From NCBI GenBank assembly GCA_009192285.1, contig WBVU01000016.1, forward strand, positions 1,251,101 through 1,315,100: 64,000 nt of DNA, in the 5' to 3' direction. The DNA comes from Morchella semilibera. Lineage: Eukaryota; Ascomycota; Pezizomycetes; Pezizales; Morchellaceae. Shown piece by piece: positions 1-11,781 of this stretch. The notes beneath the pieces were generated by a model, which saw only the letters and a program-made list of their open reading frames with translations, was not told where the DNA came from and did no database searches. A program made the translations under genes and the position numbers. Position 1 is the stretch's first letter; every line of letters starts with the position of its first letter.

Positions 1-1406
1 CCGTGCGCGTGGGGAACCACGACTGTGGTGGTGGCTATTAATACGAACATTTATCATGTCGCAAGCGTGGCAGATATATGGGGGGAGGGGACAGACTCTT
101 TTCTGGGGACACAAATCTCAATTGACTCAAGGGGCTGGCCGTGCATATTTTGCAATTTCTCCAATGCCAGTGAAGTGTGTGAATCAGTTGTGTCGATCGC
201 TATTTCATGTTACTGGCGGGATAAAAACTCAAGTCTAAGCCACTGGAATAAATAAGTATGGCGTTTGAAGGTTGCACAATTGTACTTCTACACAGTCAGA
301 AGATTATTTCAAAGCTGACATGAGTGATTAATAAAATCATACAACACCCCATCAAATGATTTACTAATTATAATTATTGCTTACGAGCTCCTCCTAGCTA
401 TACATGCAAATACCGCAAAATTTCAAAATAAGAGCCCAAAAGAACAGAGCAATAGGTGGTGGCAAGACGCAAAGCGACCAGTTAGACGGCCTAGATTTGG
501 GCATTGAACCCGGGCTGTTCTTTCGAGAACAGACGGTACCGGTGTATGTAGAAGTATTACGGGCCCCCGCTGTCTACAGACTTACATGTACTTACCCCTA
601 CCCCGTAGTACAAGCATGTAGGCACTCTCTGGGCAACTAGCCCCAATTGGGAATTGGTTACACTCATGAGCCGCTTCTGAGACAGTAAATCGGATTAAGG
701 TTAAGCGAATGACACCGATAACGGTACTGTAGTGATGAATTGGGTATATCTTGGCTATTTGAGGCTCATATCGACTCTCGCGGGAGGAGCTCCTACACCT
801 GGAAGTTTCAGTGAAATGAAGGGAATCGTCCATATCAGAGATCTTTTTCGGGGGGTTATGATCTTATAAAGGGGGACAAATGTGTGGTACAACTAGCAAA
901 TTTGGGGTTCATGAGCAAGTCCCGGTAGGTACTCCTGGGTTGGGTGCTGCCAGCTACATATATACTGTCGTTCACTGGGTGTTGACGGCCAAACTAGGTT
1001 TTGCCTGCAATCCCAGTACCCGTGAACGACGTACTGGTTTAAATAAGAGGAGGGATTAGAGCTTTCTGTTATAGGCTTTGTAAGCCTAGACTTTTGCCCC
1101 CTATTAGAGAGATTAGAGAGTATCTACAAGTGTCAAAACCGACAATTTACACTTCGCCACATCCGAAACCGTGCAGTGTATTTCACAGAGAACTGTTTAC
1201 CTGCGGGGTTTCTCCTATCATACCCTCCATGTGTGGTTAATTAGGTGACTAAGAGACTTTGCCCCCGCAACCGTCACTTTCAAAGTGTCATTTGACACAA
1301 TAAATACTCTGCCATCCTGTGTCCTGGCACCATTGACACTCTTTTCCGGGCTCGTAGTCATTAACATGGCATTAACCTCGCATTAACCGGTCATTTTTAC
1401 ATTAGT

Positions 1407-1501
1407 TGGAGGTGGGGGCGGAGGTGGAGATGGAGGTGGGGGCGGAGATGGAGGTGGAGATGGAGGTGGAGGTGGAGGTGGAGGGGGCGGCGGCGGGGGT
1501 G
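1407..1501. repeat. G-rich (GGAGGT/GGAGAT) minisatellite
   Basis: This is an imperfect tandem array of six-base units, mostly GGAGGT, GGAGAT and GGGGGC. It gives one strand that is almost pure purine with many runs of two to five G. Such a tract can form G-quadruplex or triplex structures (known for G-rich repeats; not shown here). It lies in a gene-free stretch, so no coding role is suggested. Confidence 0.85.
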
Positions 1502-4500
1502 CTTAAGACCTGGAAACTGCACCAAGAATGACGAGCTTAGACGACCTGTCAATTTTTGGACGACCTGTCACGCACCCGACGCACCCAGACGCACCCAGAC
1601 GAGGACTTCTTGGGGAAACCTATTTTTTGCTGATGCAGTGAGGAGGTTGACTCCCTTAAAGACAATGAAGTCTGTGGAATACCTAGTACGATCTCCTCTA
1701 TTCCAAAGTCTTGGCGGTGTTGAGAACGGGGTTGAGGGATGTTATTGCTGGAGTCCATATCTGAAATATCTATTATAAGGTGCTTTATAGAATTCGTTGG
1801 GACCTCCCATTTATATTATTTCCTGACTCCTTATCATCACGCACACACCAAGCATATTCTCCTAAAGCTATGGAATGATAACTTGGGCTTTCACAAGCAG
1901 AAGTTTCCCTCTTACTCTTTTATCGCCTAGAGGGATTACTGTATGAAACGATCCGATCGATGCCTATTCAAAACTAAGCTTGGAACAGAATACTCAATTC
2001 TCCTTCACCACTCAACCTTAGCAAGTAATCTAAAATACATGTAGTCAAAAGACATCTAAGCGGGGTTTCTGGACACTTGATTCGCTCCAGCCTCAAGACC
2101 TGAAATTTTTAAAGTCCTGCACGTTGTCATGCTTGCTTTCCCGGTGAGAAACAATAAAAATACCCACCTAACTTCTTCCTATTACATAATTAAGTATGGT
2201 TAGTATCTTATCCTGTGTAGTATCTAACTCCAGTATATAACCACATGCACACCATACCAGTATATCCCCAAGTGTTCAAGTGCATGCATATGTGCTTGGT
2301 CGTTTAATAAGAGGCCACGACCTTTTACTCAACGCCTAAGTATATATATAGCTACTAGATATTGAGTATGCGCTGGGCCTTGGGCTATGGGGCCGTAGAG
2401 GGTAATCGTGACTACAAGTACATACAAGAAGATGTGGCGTCGTAAGTTCATCCCAGTGTTCCCCGGCCTCAATTGGACCTTGGACAGCTACAGCAGTATG
2501 TATACATGTATGTACCTTGGGCGCACCAGGAAGCTCGCCATCCCTGCTATATACTTATTCCCTCCAATCTCCTCTAGGACGGTATCTAAGCTGGTACGAG
2601 TTTAAAGTTTGTAGCTAAGTTGAGGTCGTTTTCCTTTGCATTTTCCCCCTCGTACCTAAAGTACATAGTATGTACATACTTACTTGCGGTGAAATTTAGT
2701 ATTGTCTCTCTCGCACGATAGCAACCGACCTCACCATAATAGTTCAAGTGGGATATGATTATTTTTGAGCGGGGAAACGGCCGTGGCTTGACTTTGATAC
2801 GCTTGGACTGAGCTAGCTAGTGATTGTGATTTTGTAGTGCCTCAAGTGATCTGGTGGGGTTGAATGGCCTGGTTTCCGGTGCAGTAATAGTAATTGGGGC
2901 AATACTTCATTTCACCCCAAATACATTTATCTTATGTAGCCAACCCCGCCACCCGGTGATACATGCTCGATCATGGCTCCAATTACTGTACCAGCAAGGA
3001 GGGATAAGGCCTCCCAAGCCTTACTCTAGGGCTGTTCGTATCCTAATTTCCTATTGACTCGAACGTATCATCTTAGTCTCCGCCAGGATCGAAACCTTAA
3101 CCCAGGGTTGAACATGCACAATTATTGGTGGGAATGTTGATGCTGAGATAAGTTTTTCAGTAATCGGTGGTGACACGGGACGCAGTGTAAGCATAGGCGT
3201 AGCGATTTATCTTGGAGATCATTAAGGACTTGCTATTCACCGGGAGGACAGGTTGAGGAGAGGGGATGAACGCCAGGCCTGCTCTCTGTTCATATAGTGT
3301 CACTCGGAAATGGTATGCTGATTACATAAGACTAGATTGTATCGTTTGTGGTCCCGGATCAAATACCGGGGGGTTTTATCACTAGGGGTTATTCGGGAGT
3401 TGGAGTGATAAGGTTTACAATTTGGGACTATCATCCAATTTGATATGATGCCGACGGTTGGGAGGATAACACGCAATGGTAACGTTGGTATCTATTGCTT
3501 GACTCTAGAGCATTTGGGATTAATCCTTCTCTACCTGATGTTATTAATCAATATTCCAAGGCTGTATATGCTTCACTAGCTACAATCTCACCCCGCTAGG
3601 GTCCTGCCAGAGATGAAAGTGACTGGTGAAACGCGTCAGTGACCCAGAGTGTTGTACTGTGCCGCATGTGACGGATACTGCATTGGCCGGGAATTGACTG
3701 AGCAGCCAACAGGCCACAATGGAGCTTCTATCCTTCCTTCCAGGGCCCCTTGGTTCGGTTGATGGCCGGTAGCTTTCCCGGCCGGTTCCACGGGCAGATG
3801 TATGGCCACATTTGTCGACGTCGGTTCAGCTAGCTTCAATTGCAAGTCGATGGCGTGAGTAAAGCAAGTATGAGAGTTCTGCAACTTTGGAAAGCTGCAT
3901 GAGCTCTCCTCTGCAGCCAGGTTGCCCGTTCGGATCCTTGTGTAGAAGCTTTTGGTTTATAGCCATCGACGCATCTCATCTAGCTATTGCTTATTTCTCC
4001 CGGCGTCCTGGCGCCACGGCCACGTGCACGCCTCTTGTGCTGGGACTCGGTATATCTATATCTCAGCCTTTCAGGTACCTACTAACTAAACAAATTTATA
4101 GGAGCGTCGGCCCGGAAATCCCTGTTGAAGTAATAGTAGGTGCTGGTTCTTAACTAAAAGTTTCTCAGACTAGCAGCAATCAATTTTTTCAAGCGCTCAA
4201 CGGTGGCCTTCTCCACCAATCACGAATGACGTACCAGGGCGTCCTGCCCTACCTTCAAAAGCGTACGCTCGGATCAGAGTGCGACACTCCCCGACTAACG
4301 CTAGAGAATTTAGCCTGTACCCACTTCCCCTTCCCAACCAGTCATCCGACACTCCGCGAAATCGTATCGTTCTTATTTCTGCTCCCACAATACTACTTCT
4401 AGTTAGTCCCTCCCCCACATAAAACATGGATTATCTGGATGGTTCGGTTGTGCGGAATCCGGGGTCAAGAAAAGTAGCTGCAGTCGAGGAGGTTGGGCGT

Positions 4501-4720
4501 GCTTCTCGGTAAGAACCGAGAAAGTATTGTACGGGAAGATTGGGCTAGGTGAGATTAGTAGCTAGCGGTAGTCGGAGTGGATGGGTTCCTGTCCCCGATA
4601 CCACTGGGGGAGCTATGCGATGGGATGTCCGTCTGGACGTAATTGCATCTAAAAAAAAATCAACCAGGTATATGGCGTTTTATATAGGTAACTGGTCTCC
4701 TACACGGGAATGAGACAGTC

Positions 4721-4727
4721 TATATAA
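4721..4727 (+). promoter_or_regulatory. TATA box of the cytosolic GH3 gene
   Basis: TATATAA lies 135 bp upstream of the ATG at 4862. It is followed by a long CT-rich tract (about 4789-4840), a common arrangement at fungal transcription starts, so the leader would be roughly 100 nt. Confidence 0.5.
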
Positions 4728-4861
4728 TCCTCAATTCCCACTCAATTAGAGGTCACAAGTCAATCAATCACGTCCTCAGACATCACTACCTCTTCCTCTC
4801 TCTTCTCCTCTTTCTTCTCCCCTTTCCCTCTTCCTCTCTGATCTACGGGAGGAAAAAAAAA

Positions 4862-7582
4862 ATGACAATCTCACCTCTTCCTAGAGACCTGCAGAAAAAG
4901 GTCAATGGTGTCCTTGAATCATTAACACTCCTCGAGCAAGTCTCCCTTCTCGCTGGTAAGGACTTCTGGAGAACTGTCGAGATCCCTGGAAAGGTTCCTA
5001 GCATCAAGGTCACCGACGGACCCAGTGGTGCAAGAGGACAGTTCTTTTCCAGCGGCACAAAGGTAATTTATTGCCAACATGTGGTGTAAATGTGGTGGTG
5101 ATGATGATGCTAATTCTGATTTGCTTTCATCTCAGGCTGCATTCTTTCCTTCCGGTGTTTCCCTCGCCGCAACCTTCGACACAGAGCTTATCACAAAGAT
5201 TGGTCATGCCCTTGGGCAGGAGACAAAGACTAAGGCGGCCCAAGTCCTCCTCGCCCCAACAGCATGCAACCACCGCTCGCCCCTTGGAGGACGTAACTTC
5301 GAATCTTTCTCCGAGGATCCATATCTCTCTGGAAAGCTAGCAGCCTCTTACGTCAGCGGAGTTCAGGCTGAGGGAGTTGCAGTGACGATGAAACACTTCG
5401 TTGCAAATGAGCAGGAGACAAGACGGTTCAGTGTTGACGAGATTATTGACGAGAGGGCACTAAGGGAGATTTACCTGAAGCCGTTCGAGATCGCAGTTAG
5501 GGAGGCGGGACCATGGGGTATCATGAGTTCTTACAATAAGGTTAATGGGGTAGGTTATTAATGCCCCTATCAATGATCAGGGCAACTACTAATTTCCTTT
5601 CTCTCCAGCACCACGCCGACCTCCACCCGTTCTCAATGAAAAAGGTTCTTAGAGGTGAATGGGGCTGGGACGGTCTCCTCATGTCCGACTGGGGCGGCAC
5701 CAACAGCACAGCCGAGTCCCTCATTGCTGGTCTCGACCTTGAGATGCCCGGCCCCACTCGCCGCCGTGGTGAGCTTCTCCTCAAGGCAGTCAGGGACACA
5801 AACTCGTCACCGGAGCTTCTCGCCGCCATTAAAAATGGTGCTCGTCATGTCCTGGAGCTTATCGCCAGGACGGGCAAATGGGAAAAGTTCCAGGAGGCCG
5901 ACGAGCAGGCTATTGACAAGCCTGAGCACAGAGAGCTCATCAGAAAAACTGGTGCGCACGGAATCGTGCTTCTCAAGAATAAGGATGCTACATTGCCTAT
6001 TAAGATGGACCAGATCAAGTCTGTAGCCTGGATCGGGCCTAATGCAAACGAGACCATTGCTGGGGGTGGAGGATCTGCTAACTTGAATCCCCACTACCTC
6101 ACGAACCCACTTGAATCTTTCACAGAGGCGGTCGAGGAGAACGGCATCAAGATTGCCTACGAGATCGGTTGCCAGACCGAGAAGTGGGTCCGCGTTTTCC
6201 CCGTCGAGGAGGGGCGTGCACGTACCGCACCCTCTTCCACCGAGGGTACTCCGGGTCTCAAGGTAGACTTCTTTGGTGGACGTGAATGCTCAGGCGGGGC
6301 TGTTGCGTCAAACATCATGACCACCTCAAATATCTTCCTTATGGATGGCAAGCCACCAGTTCTTGGAGATCAAGACTACTCGGTCAGGGTCACAACATAC
6401 ATCAGGCCCGAGGCCTCAGGCGAGCATGTTGTTGGTGTAGGCTCTATTGGCCCCACCAAGATCTACATTGACGATGAGCTCTTGATTGACCACACCCACT
6501 GGATTGAGCCCGGCGAACTCTTCTTTACCAGCGGCTCAGAGGAGGTCACCCAGAAGATCCATCTCAGTGCCGGAAAGTGGTATAAGCTCGTCGCAGAGAC
6601 CACCTCCAAATCACCTGAGCAGACGCTCCCTGATATGGGCAATGACAACCTGGACTTTTCCTCTGCCATTGGCATTAGGCTGGGCATTGACGTTGTGAGG
6701 GATGCACAGGAATATATTGACCGCGCAGCGGCACTAGCAAAGAAGTCTGATCTCGCGGTGGTTGTGGTAGGAATGAACAACGAGTGGGAGTCGGAGGGCT
6801 ATGACAGACACACCATGGCGCTTCCTGGCAAGCAGAACGACCTCATTGAAGCCGTGGTCAAGGCTAACCCTAATACCATCGTCGTCAACCAATCCGGCTG
6901 CCCGATCACAATGCCATGGCTCGACCGCGTCCCCGCCGTCCTGCAAGCCTGGTACCAGGGACAGGAGGCCGGTAACGCCCTCGCAGACGTCCTTCTCGGT
7001 AAGGTCAACCCAAGCGGACGGCTCCCAATCACGTTCCCGAAGCGCCTAGAGGACAACCCCTCATACGGCAACTTTGGCTACGGCGGCGAAAAGAACCAGG
7101 TCCACTACACTGAGGGTGTCTACGTGGGATACCGTCACTACAACTCGCGTGATATCCCCGTACTCTTCCCATTCGGTTTCGGGCTTTCGTACACGTCGTT
7201 CGATGTCGGCGCCCCCAGGTTGGCTGAGGGCTCATCGGCTTCATTTGCGCTAGGAGAGAAGGTCACCATCGAGGTGCCGGTCACAAATACGGGCGCTATC
7301 AAGGGCATCGAGACAGTCCAGGTCTACCTCGCGCCCAAAAACTCGCACGTCGACCGCCCAAGTCGCGAGCTCAAGGGCTTCGCCAAGATTGAGCTTGAGG
7401 CTGGCGAGAGCGGCGTGGCGAGGGTCGAGCTCGACCACTACGCGCCGGGACTGTACTGCGGGGAGAAGAAGCGCTGGAGAGCACTCGGGGGACAGTACAC
7501 TGTTGAGGTGGGCAGGAACGTCGAGGAGATTGATGGGAGGATCGATGTCGCCGTTGAGGCCGAGTACGAGTGGGTGTTTTAG
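4862..7582 (+). CDS. GH3 beta-glucosidase with PA14 domain, intracellular type
   Basis: Exons 4862-5062, 5136-5549 and 5609-7582 join without frame shift into 862 residues. The introns are 73 and 59 bp with GT-AG ends. The order is the GH3 TIM-barrel, an alpha/beta sandwich interrupted by a PA14 domain (from about residue 390), and a C-terminal fibronectin-like domain. The nucleophile motif LMSDWGGTNS is present, as are NNEWESEGYDR (probable acid/base region) and KHFVANEQE. No signal peptide is seen at MTISPLPRDLQKK, so the enzyme is probably cytosolic and hydrolyses imported cellobiose or other beta-glucosides. PA14 in this position is known from fungal and yeast GH3 enzymes and shapes the substrate pocket. 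The start is the first ATG after the A-rich leader. Its secreted GH3 paralogue lies 4 kb away. Confidence 0.95.
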
Positions 7583-8487
7583 AGTGGCCCCGATGCTGGG
7601 TAGCATGGGTTGTATATACACATGGAGTGGCTGCGCTGGGTGCAGGTGTTTGATTATTCGGTTTCCTTTTTTTCTTTGATGATGATATGTATATTGGTCT
7701 TGGTTATGGATCGAATAGGACGGATTATCGATACATCGTGAAGTACGTTGGGCTTTTGTTATGGGAGTGACTTTTAACCCCCCAACTGGGTAATGGTAGC
7801 ACAAGTAAGACATTGAAACAACAGCTAGCTAGAAACATATGAAACCTCTCTCTACCAAAGTAACTAGTCCCACATCACTCTCCAACGACTAACAGGCGTA
7901 GTCTGGGAATACCCAAGTATCTATCTACACAGATCCCAACCCTACTGTATCCCCTGGGTAATGAACCATATGCTGTCTCATGAGGCTTACCTGGGCAGCT
8001 GATAGATATGGGCAAATGGGCGAAAGCTGGGTAAGGAACCATAAGTAGCAGCGAGAGAAATGCGTTTCTGGGGTCGCGCGCCTCCACGTTGGGTTTGGTA
8101 CGTGCGTACTAAGTCGCACTGCGAGTGATAGTGTGTGACGGTGCGGGGCGGACTGTAGGTTCATGTCGTCTCGTAGCCCCCGCGGGTAGGGGCGGGGTTG
8201 GTTGTGGTTTGTTACCTGGGGTTTATGTGGGGAGGGAGGGTGGGGTGAGGAGGGAGGGGAGGTTGGGGTCTGTGGTGTTTTTTGTATTGATGGGAGGCGA
8301 GTACAACGAGTGATAGCAGGTGATGCAGGCTGCTCTCTATCCTCACTTGTGCAGCAAATAGTCTAGTCCTACATCAACGAAATAAAGGATATATATATTG
8401 CCGCCTAGAATAAATAAATAAAATAAAGAACGCCCCACACACAAGATGAAACAAAGGAGAGAAAGAAAGAAAAAATCTGCACCCCTA
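7583..8487. other. Convergent intergenic spacer
   Basis: This spacer separates the 3' ends of two converging genes (GH3, plus; RRT8-like, minus). I see a G/T-rich stretch around 8130-8290 and nothing I can identify as a gene or repeat. Both 3' untranslated regions must lie here. Confidence 0.6.
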
Positions 8488-9459
8488 CTACAGCTCCTTC
8501 CTGTCGACCGCCTCCTCACCAACATTCATGCCGCCGACCTTCTTGCCGTCCGCGGGCCTCTGCTTCTTCTCCATGTCGACGGCCCACAGCGCTGCGCCGA
8601 CGGTGTTCGTGTACGAGAAGAAGATGGACACGATCGGTACCAGTTGCAGCAGCATCGCCATGGTCCCGAACCTACCTTAGTTAGCATCCGGCGATTCTGG
8701 AGGGGTGGACTATAACATACCCTAGATACGCGGGGCCGTTGCGCTCTATAAATACCTCCCTCTGCCGTGCGCTGTACCCCTTGAGCTGGAACCAGCGGGC
8801 ATGGAAGCCCGGCCCGTTCTTGCGCGCCTGCACAACGATGAACACGGCCGTGCCCACGACGGGGATGAAGTTGAGCGGCAGCCACACGAGGTAGCTGACC
8901 AGGCTGCGCAGGGTGTACTTCTCGAACGGGCGCTTGATTGTCTTTCCCAGCCGGCCCATGGCGCTTCCGGACGGGTTGAGCTCGCGCCCGTTCTGCACGA
9001 GCGTGCTGAGGCCCTCCTCTAGCAGGACGGCGTCGAAGATGTCGGTGAGCGCGTCCTCGATCAGGAATGTGCGTGCGAGGGCGGTGATGATGGCGGCGGA
9101 CTCGGAGAGGACGAGGATGATGGTGGAGAGCCAGGCGATGGGGCCGTTGACGAATGTTAGGAGGAAGGACTGCGGCACGTATCTGGGCTGGGTGTTAGCG
9201 GGGTAGGGGAATTGGCGGCGGCGGGGGATAGGGAGACATGCGTGAATAGGAACATGGATGTGATGACACCGGTGCTCAGTCCTAGCAGCGGCGCGAGGCG
9301 CGAGGTCAGCGGCTTCCAGAGGGCGCGCCGCGAGGCAAAGTAGAAGATCCCCTTGATGGGGTACAGGTATGCGCCGGATGCTGCGGCCTCTTTTCCGAGT
9401 GCTGTGACGCCGGCGATCTCGTCGCGGACAGTCTCGCGGACTGTGTCTTGGAGTGGCAT
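8488..9459 (-). CDS. RRT8-like EI24-domain membrane protein
   Basis: On the minus strand, exons 9459-9238, 9187-8721 and 8671-8488 (introns 50 bp each, 9237-9188 and 8720-8672 approximately) give 290 residues. There are about four hydrophobic segments, including one around LSTIILVLSESAAI and a C-terminal one around MLLQLVPIVSIFFSYTNTVG, ending in ALWAVDME and a charged, Gly-rich tail. This is the layout of the fungal EI24 family that includes yeast outer spore wall protein RRT8 and the lipid-droplet proteins Lds1/Lds2. The role is probably lipid-droplet or ER membrane associated; the family's biochemistry is poorly known. The start at 9459 (MPLQDTVRETVRDE) is preceded by a TATA box at 9550-9557. 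The assignment to the family is firm; orthology to RRT8 itself is not. Confidence 0.82.
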
Positions 9460-9549
9460 CGTTTTTTCTGCTTGTGTTTTTTGTGGGGGGGGGGGGTATC
9501 GGAACTGGATTGATGGTAATTTGGTATGGGGAGGGGAGTTGCGGGCTGG

Positions 9550-9557
9550 TTTTTATA
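9550..9557 (-). promoter_or_regulatory. TATA box of the RRT8-like gene
   Basis: TATAAAAA on the minus strand lies 91 bp upstream of the ATG at 9459. Between them is a run of C on the coding strand (about 9484-9496), likely in the leader or core promoter. Confidence 0.5.
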
Positions 9558-11460
9558 TCGACTTGTATCTCTTGTCCCTGCCCTGGAGGAGTGAAATTGA
9601 TGACCGGACCCGGCTACGTCATTGAGCGGTCATGATAACAGGCTATTAACAAGCTTTATTGCCAAGACAGATATCGCCAGGAACCAGCGAACAAAACCCC
9701 TAACCCTGGCAGGGCTTCCAAGGATTGTGAGACAGGTTTCTGGGTATGGCCGACTCCCGGTTTGCTGGAATGGAAGAAAACGGGATCCTGGCGGTGATCT
9801 AATCGGTTTTATAGACGTGCACGAGGTTTACTCGTTGTGAAGTGCTGGCTGCACTGTTGACTGGCTATTGGGGCGGGTTTTATCCGTACGGAAAAGGCGA
9901 GGGAGGTGGGTGTTGGGAGATCTGTAGGTTATGCCTTTGCGGATTGGGCATATTGATGGTGATTGAGAGGGTGAAGGGGGATGCTGTTGGCGAGAAGGCC
10001 CGAATGTGGTGGCTAGAGGTCGTAGAGAACAATTTGGGAAGCCGCAGCATGTTGTCTTCCGTTAGCATTTGGGGCACGCATATAGTCGACGTTTGGTGAT
10101 TGATGACCCAAGATATTATGGACACCCCCGTTGGTATGGATTGGAATCAAGAGGGTTAGGGTTCTTGTGTGCGTCGGCGCCAATTAGAGCTCAGGAATCA
10201 GTACATGTATTTGTTGGCCCTGAAGTAGTCTCGTTCCCCAGACTGTTGTTTTGTTGGTAGTGTAGACATATAGCTCTGAAGTACATGCATGTACGATAGA
10301 TCTAGATGTGTGCTGAATTCTAATCACCAACGCGCCCTTCATTGTTGATAGTGTGTGGCTAGCTAGGTGACGAGTGACGGGCTATGATTAACCACTCCGA
10401 TTGCGGGGGTGTTGTGGGGAGGTTGTACGGTACGTGTGGTCAGGATTGATAGATGAGGATATGGACTGCTCAAAATAGGCAGTAGGATCGTCTAAAGGAG
10501 TGAATTGATTGATTCTATGATATTATCCAGAGTGGATATCGTCTTTCCTTTTATAGTAATCAAAATAGAGAAAATATCTGCATAAGGAAAAGTGACGTCT
10601 ATGGACAGTGATTGTATTACATCGGGCTCTGACAGCGGGGGTTGATGTCTGTATCTGAAATATATTAGGAATGAGATAAACTTCTGGGAGACGCACATGC
10701 AGGTATGCTTAATTCTGGCACGTGACTGGGCACACACAGGTATACGTATATAAAGGTACTATAATGCGCAGTGTATAGCCCCTCCTTCTACTAGACTGAC
10801 CCCTCTTCTCCTCCTTCCCTCTCCTCTCAATGTCCAGGGCACACACCTTTATGTTGAATACATACTCCCCCATCAGCGTGATAAGTTCTTCTCATGCCCA
10901 AGTAAGCATGGAGTCATTCGAAAGTCAATATGAAAGACTGGCTTGTGAAATCGTGCAGTCATATCGCAGACTGGGTTATGTCCTTGTCACTTGACAAATC
11001 CAGCTAGTCAGTTTGCGGGGAAAAAAACCAAAATCCCTGTCCCTTTAGCGCCAATGGACTGTTTTGGCTTTACCCACTCCACTACACTATATGATAGGGG
11101 GCGTCTTAGATCTATCCAGCAAGAAACCTAATCTACCGCGTGATGGTGATGGTTTGTTGTGTGGACAATCAGGCACACAGCCTATCGGAGGTAGATCCCC
11201 CATCTGGAAAAGTGCGCATCTCGCGAATGTGGTATGACAGGGAGGATCTGGGCCGAGGACGATCAAGAATGGAAATTAAAAAAAAGAAGGAAGCGTCCTC
11301 AGGGGGTAGTTAGGTTTTCGTCGACTGGTGGTTAATTGTGTTCGTAGGGTCGCTTTGGACCGCCTAGGCCTCGTAGAGCTACGATGCTCTCCATATATAT
11401 ACGGCTGTATATATATATGAGGAAACCATATGTGCCTCAAAGACATCGATTGGAGTAGGG

Positions 11461-11486
11461 ATATATATATATATATATATATATAT
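11461..11486. repeat. (TA)n microsatellite
   Basis: This is a perfect alternating AT run of 26 bases, with a shorter interrupted relative just upstream (about 11392-11418). Confidence 0.9.
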
Positions 11487-11659
11487 TCGGCACTTATAGT
11501 GTGACGACATACACGGATATGGGCAAAAGGTCTCACAGACTTGTTTAATTAACGAACGAATTAAGTACTCTAGCTGCACTATAGGCTACCCAGTGCTGTA
11601 CCACCTGCTCTACTCTAGAACTCGGATAGGAGGGATTGCGTATATCCTTTCAGATTAGC

Positions 11660-11678
11660 GAGAGAGAGAGAGAGAGAG
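11660..11678. repeat. (GA)n microsatellite in GH3 promoter
   Basis: This is a GA dinucleotide run of about 19 bases ending 17 bp before the TATA box at 11695. GA tracts in promoters can exclude nucleosomes; whether this one does is not known. Confidence 0.85.
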
Positions 11679-11694
11679 CTGTCTAGCTGTTGAG

Positions 11695-11701
11695 TATAAA
11701 A
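11695..11701 (+). promoter_or_regulatory. TATA box of the secreted GH3 gene
   Basis: TATAAAA lies 87 bp upstream of the chosen ATG at 11782. The frame is open further upstream, but it has no ATG before 11782 and would run into the probable transcription start. The start at 11782 therefore fits. Confidence 0.6.
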
Positions 11702-11781
11702 GTCAAGACATAGGATCTGTGTTTCTTCTGGCTCACCAGCTACGCTTCATAAGAAGAAGAAAAAGAATATTGAGGTTCAAG

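Larger units (their letters stand above)
1..4861. other. Gene-poor intergenic region
   Basis: I see no reading frame here with recognisable protein similarity or a convincing exon series on either strand; open frames are all under 90 codons. The stretch holds a G-rich minisatellite (1407-1501), TACATGTA palindromes near 583, 2035 and 2503, and, at its right end, the TATA box and pyrimidine-rich leader of the GH3 gene that starts at 4862. Decayed repeats too diverged to recognise by eye are possible. Confidence 0.6.
9460..11781. other. Divergent intergenic region with microsatellites
   Basis: This region separates divergent genes (RRT8-like, minus; secreted GH3, plus). It holds TACATGTA at 10202, a (TA)n run at 11461-11486, a (GA)n run at 11660-11678, and the TATA box of the GH3 gene. 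No gene is recognised in it. Confidence 0.6.

Noticed and set aside
7250-7813. 187-codon open frame on the minus strand
   Set aside because: It lies opposite the 3' part of the GH3 gene; GC-rich third positions of the real gene keep the opposite frame open.
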